Shown here one piece after another: positions 62,322 to 64,000 of a stretch of DNA of 64,000 nucleotides; position 1 is the first letter of the stretch, and each line of letters opens with the position of its first letter. Source of the DNA: Cytobacillus eiseniae (GTDB taxonomy: Bacteria; Bacillota; Bacilli; Bacillales; Cytobacillaceae); NCBI RefSeq assembly GCF_017874625.1, contig NZ_JAGIKZ010000007.1, positions 62,001 to 126,000 on the forward strand. Reading direction: 5' to 3'. The translations under genes were made by a program, and so were the position numbers. Below the pieces are notes generated by a model. The model was not told where the DNA came from. It searched no databases and saw only the letters and a list, made by a program, of their open reading frames with translations.

Positions 62322-64000
62322 ATGGATTTAAACCAAATGACAGAAAGAGTGCAATCGGCGCTAATGAATGCACAGTCTTTAGCCATACGTGAACAGCATC
62401 AGGAAGTAGATGAAGTACATCTTTTTCTTTCGCTACTTGAACAAGAAGATAGCTTAATTGCTTCATTACTAATCAAATTACACATATCGTTGGAAACTGT
62501 GAAGAATGATCTTCAATTTCTTCTTTCAAAGATTCCTCAAGTATCGGGTAGTGGCATTGAACAGGGAAAGCTGTATATTTCAAGCAAACTTCAGCAACTT
62601 CTCGCAAATGCAGAAGTTGAAATGAAACAATTTGAGGATGACTTTCTTTCTGTAGAACACTTATTGTTAGCAACAGTCTCCTCTTTCCAATCTGAGATTG
62701 GTGTTGTGCTAAAAAAAGCAAACATAAATCGAAAACAGCTTGAGGCGGTCATTAAAGAAGTAAGGGGGAATCAAAAAGTGACATCACAAAATCCAGAAGC
62801 AACCTATGATGCCTTAAAAAAATATGGGAGAGATTTAGTAGAAGAAGTGAAGACTGGAAAACTTGATCCAGTCATCGGCAGAGATAGTGAAATTAGACAT
62901 GTTATTCGAATCCTCTCTAGAAAGACGAAAAATAATCCTGTTCTAATCGGTGAGCCTGGCGTTGGAAAAACAGCCATAGTTGAGGGATTAGCTCAAAGAA
63001 TTGTTAGAAAGGATGTCCCAGAAGGATTAAAAAACAAAACGATTTTTTCGCTTGATATGAGTGCTTTAATTGCAGGTGCAAAATTTAGGGGAGAATTTGA
63101 GGAAAGGCTGAAAGCGGTATTAAATGAAATTAAAAAAAGTGAGGGCAGCATCCTCCTGTTCATCGATGAAATCCATACGATTGTAGGTGCTGGAAAAACA
63201 GAAGGGGCAATGGATGCAGGCAATATGCTTAAGCCAATGCTTGCAAGAGGAGAATTGCATTGTATTGGGGCAACTACACTTGACGAGCATCGGAAATACA
63301 TTGAAAAGGATCCCGCTCTTGAACGACGTTTTCAGCAAGTAGTCGTTCAAGAGCCAAATGTGGAGGATTCTATTTCCATTTTACGAGGTTTGAAAGAACG
63401 ATATGAAATTCACCACGGGGTAAATATACATGACAAGGCACTTGTTGCAGCAGTTACTTTATCTGATCGGTATATTTCTGATCGCTTCTTGCCGGATAAG
63501 GCGATTGATTTAGTTGATGAGGCATGTGCAATGATTCGTACTGAAATTGATTCCATGCCGACCGAATTGGATGAAGTGACTAGAAGGGTGATGCAGCTTG
63601 AAATAGAGGAGGCTGCCTTACGTAAGGAAAGTGACGAGGCTAGTAAGTTAAGGCTATTAGCACTACAAAAGGAATTGGCTGAACTGAAGGATCAGACACA
63701 TGAAATGAAGGTAAAATGGGAGCTTGAAAAAGAGGGCATTCATAAAGTCCAACAACAAAGAGAAACGTTAGAAAAATTACGACGGGAATTAGAAGAAGCA
63801 GAGAATAATTATGATTTAAATAAGGCGGCTGAACTCCGGCATGGGAAAATACCTGCTTTAGAAAAGGTACTAGAAGAGCTTGAAAATGAAGTGAACTTAA
63901 ATAATAGTGATCGACTTGTAAGGGAAAAAGTGACAGATGAAGAAATTGCCGATATTGTTGCAAGGTGGACAGGGATTCCAATCGCAAAGCTTGTTGAAGG
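62322..64000 (+). CDS. clpB: ATP-dependent chaperone ClpB (3' truncated by window)
   Basis: The first 559 residues are visible; the gene runs off the window. Order: N domain (1-145), first AAA+ domain with Walker [10 protein letters not shown] and Walker [11 protein letters not shown], arginine finger region ALERRFQQV, then the middle coiled coil (about 400-520) that separates ClpB from ClpC, and the start of the second AAA+ domain ([15 protein letters not shown]). It disaggregates proteins with DnaK. CtsR control is shown by the operator before it. GGGAGG ribosome site. Confidence 0.95.
   Translation, partial: MDLNQMTERVQSALMNAQSLAIREQHQEVDEVHLFLSLLEQEDSLIASLLIKLHISLETVKNDLQFLLSKIPQVSGSGIEQGKLYISSKLQQLLANAEVEMKQFEDDFLSVEHLLLATVSSFQSEIGVVLKKANINRKQLEAVIKEVRGNQKVTSQNPEATYDALKKYGRDLVEEVKTGKLDPVIGRDSEIRHVIRILSRKTKNNPVLIGEPGVGKTAIVEGLAQRIVRKDVPEGLKNKTIFSLDMSALIAGAKFRGEFEERLKAVLNEIKKSEGSILLFIDEIHTIVGAGKTEGAMDAGNMLKPMLARGELHCIGATTLDEHRKYIEKDPALERRFQQVVVQEPNVEDSISILRGLKERYEIHHGVNIHDKALVAAVTLSDRYISDRFLPDKAIDLVDEACAMIRTEIDSMPTELDEVTRRVMQLEIEEAALRKESDEASKLRLLALQKELAELKDQTHEMKVKWELEKEGIHKVQQQRETLEKLRRELEEAENNYDLNKAAELRHGKIPALEKVLEELENEVNLNNSDRLVREKVTDEEIADIVARWTGIPIAKLVE

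Overview
This is a chromosomal window of a spore-forming, AT-rich Gram-positive bacterium of the Bacillaceae. The evidence is a complete gerPABCDEF spore-germination operon, comK, addAB, sigV-rsiV, yhfH/yhfI/lplJ/yhfN, yitU/yitV/yitW and a carB-argF-yjzC-clpB run. These occur in almost the same order as in the Bacillus subtilis 1.1-1.2 Mb region. I cannot name the species. No rRNA, tRNA, CRISPR array, prophage or intact insertion sequence was seen.

Layout. 1-8.5 kb: 3' part of a YhgE/Pip membrane protein, yhfH, yhfI, lplJ, sigV-rsiV, lcfB behind a perfect FadR operator, and an enoyl-CoA hydratase. 8.5-9.0 kb: about nine tandem copies of a 51-bp hairpin repeat. 9-16.7 kb: a three-gene ABC transporter, an XRE-cupin regulator divergent from azlCD, a M48 protease (yhfN), an IDEAL-domain protein, comK and yhjD. 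16.9-28.8 kb: an S9 peptidase, an LCP protein, a VTT protein, a type I signal peptidase and addBA. 28.8-31.2 kb: gerP operon with a sigma-K promoter flanked by inverted GerE boxes. 31.3-40.8 kb: DUF418 protein, yisL, a FIST-PAS-GGDEF-EAL protein, a DUF2777 protein, an amylase-like protein with altered catalytic motifs, an MCP and a GNAT. 40.86-41.3 kb: remnants of a transposition ATPase and an MFS transporter. 41.5-48.1 kb: yajQ, cvfB, small proteins, degV, yitU, yitV, yitW and a YedF-like protein.

48.1-55.9 kb is an anaerobic island. It holds a TIGR04053-like radical SAM protein, moaA, ric, moeA, mobB, a YwiC-like membrane protein and fnr itself. Four promoters here carry an Fnr-type box whose centre lies about 41.5 bp before the expected transcription start, as expected for direct Fnr activation. 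56.4-60.9 kb is the arginine block carA-carB-argF, in which carA stops after its N-terminal domain and the whole glutaminase domain is missing. 61-64 kb: uppP, yjzC and the 5' part of clpB behind a CtsR operator.

Three families of dispersed non-coding repeats interrupt the gene order: a 124-bp unit occurring as tandem dimers at 1.9 and 28.9 kb in opposite orientation, a roughly 210-300 bp element at 43.0 and 51.0 kb in opposite orientation, and a roughly 320-bp element with inverted ends at 49.5 kb with a solo end near 18.9 kb. The most unusual items are the glutaminase-less carA, the amylase-like pseudoenzyme, the paired GerE/sigma-K architecture of gerP, the Fnr promoter set and the repeat families.
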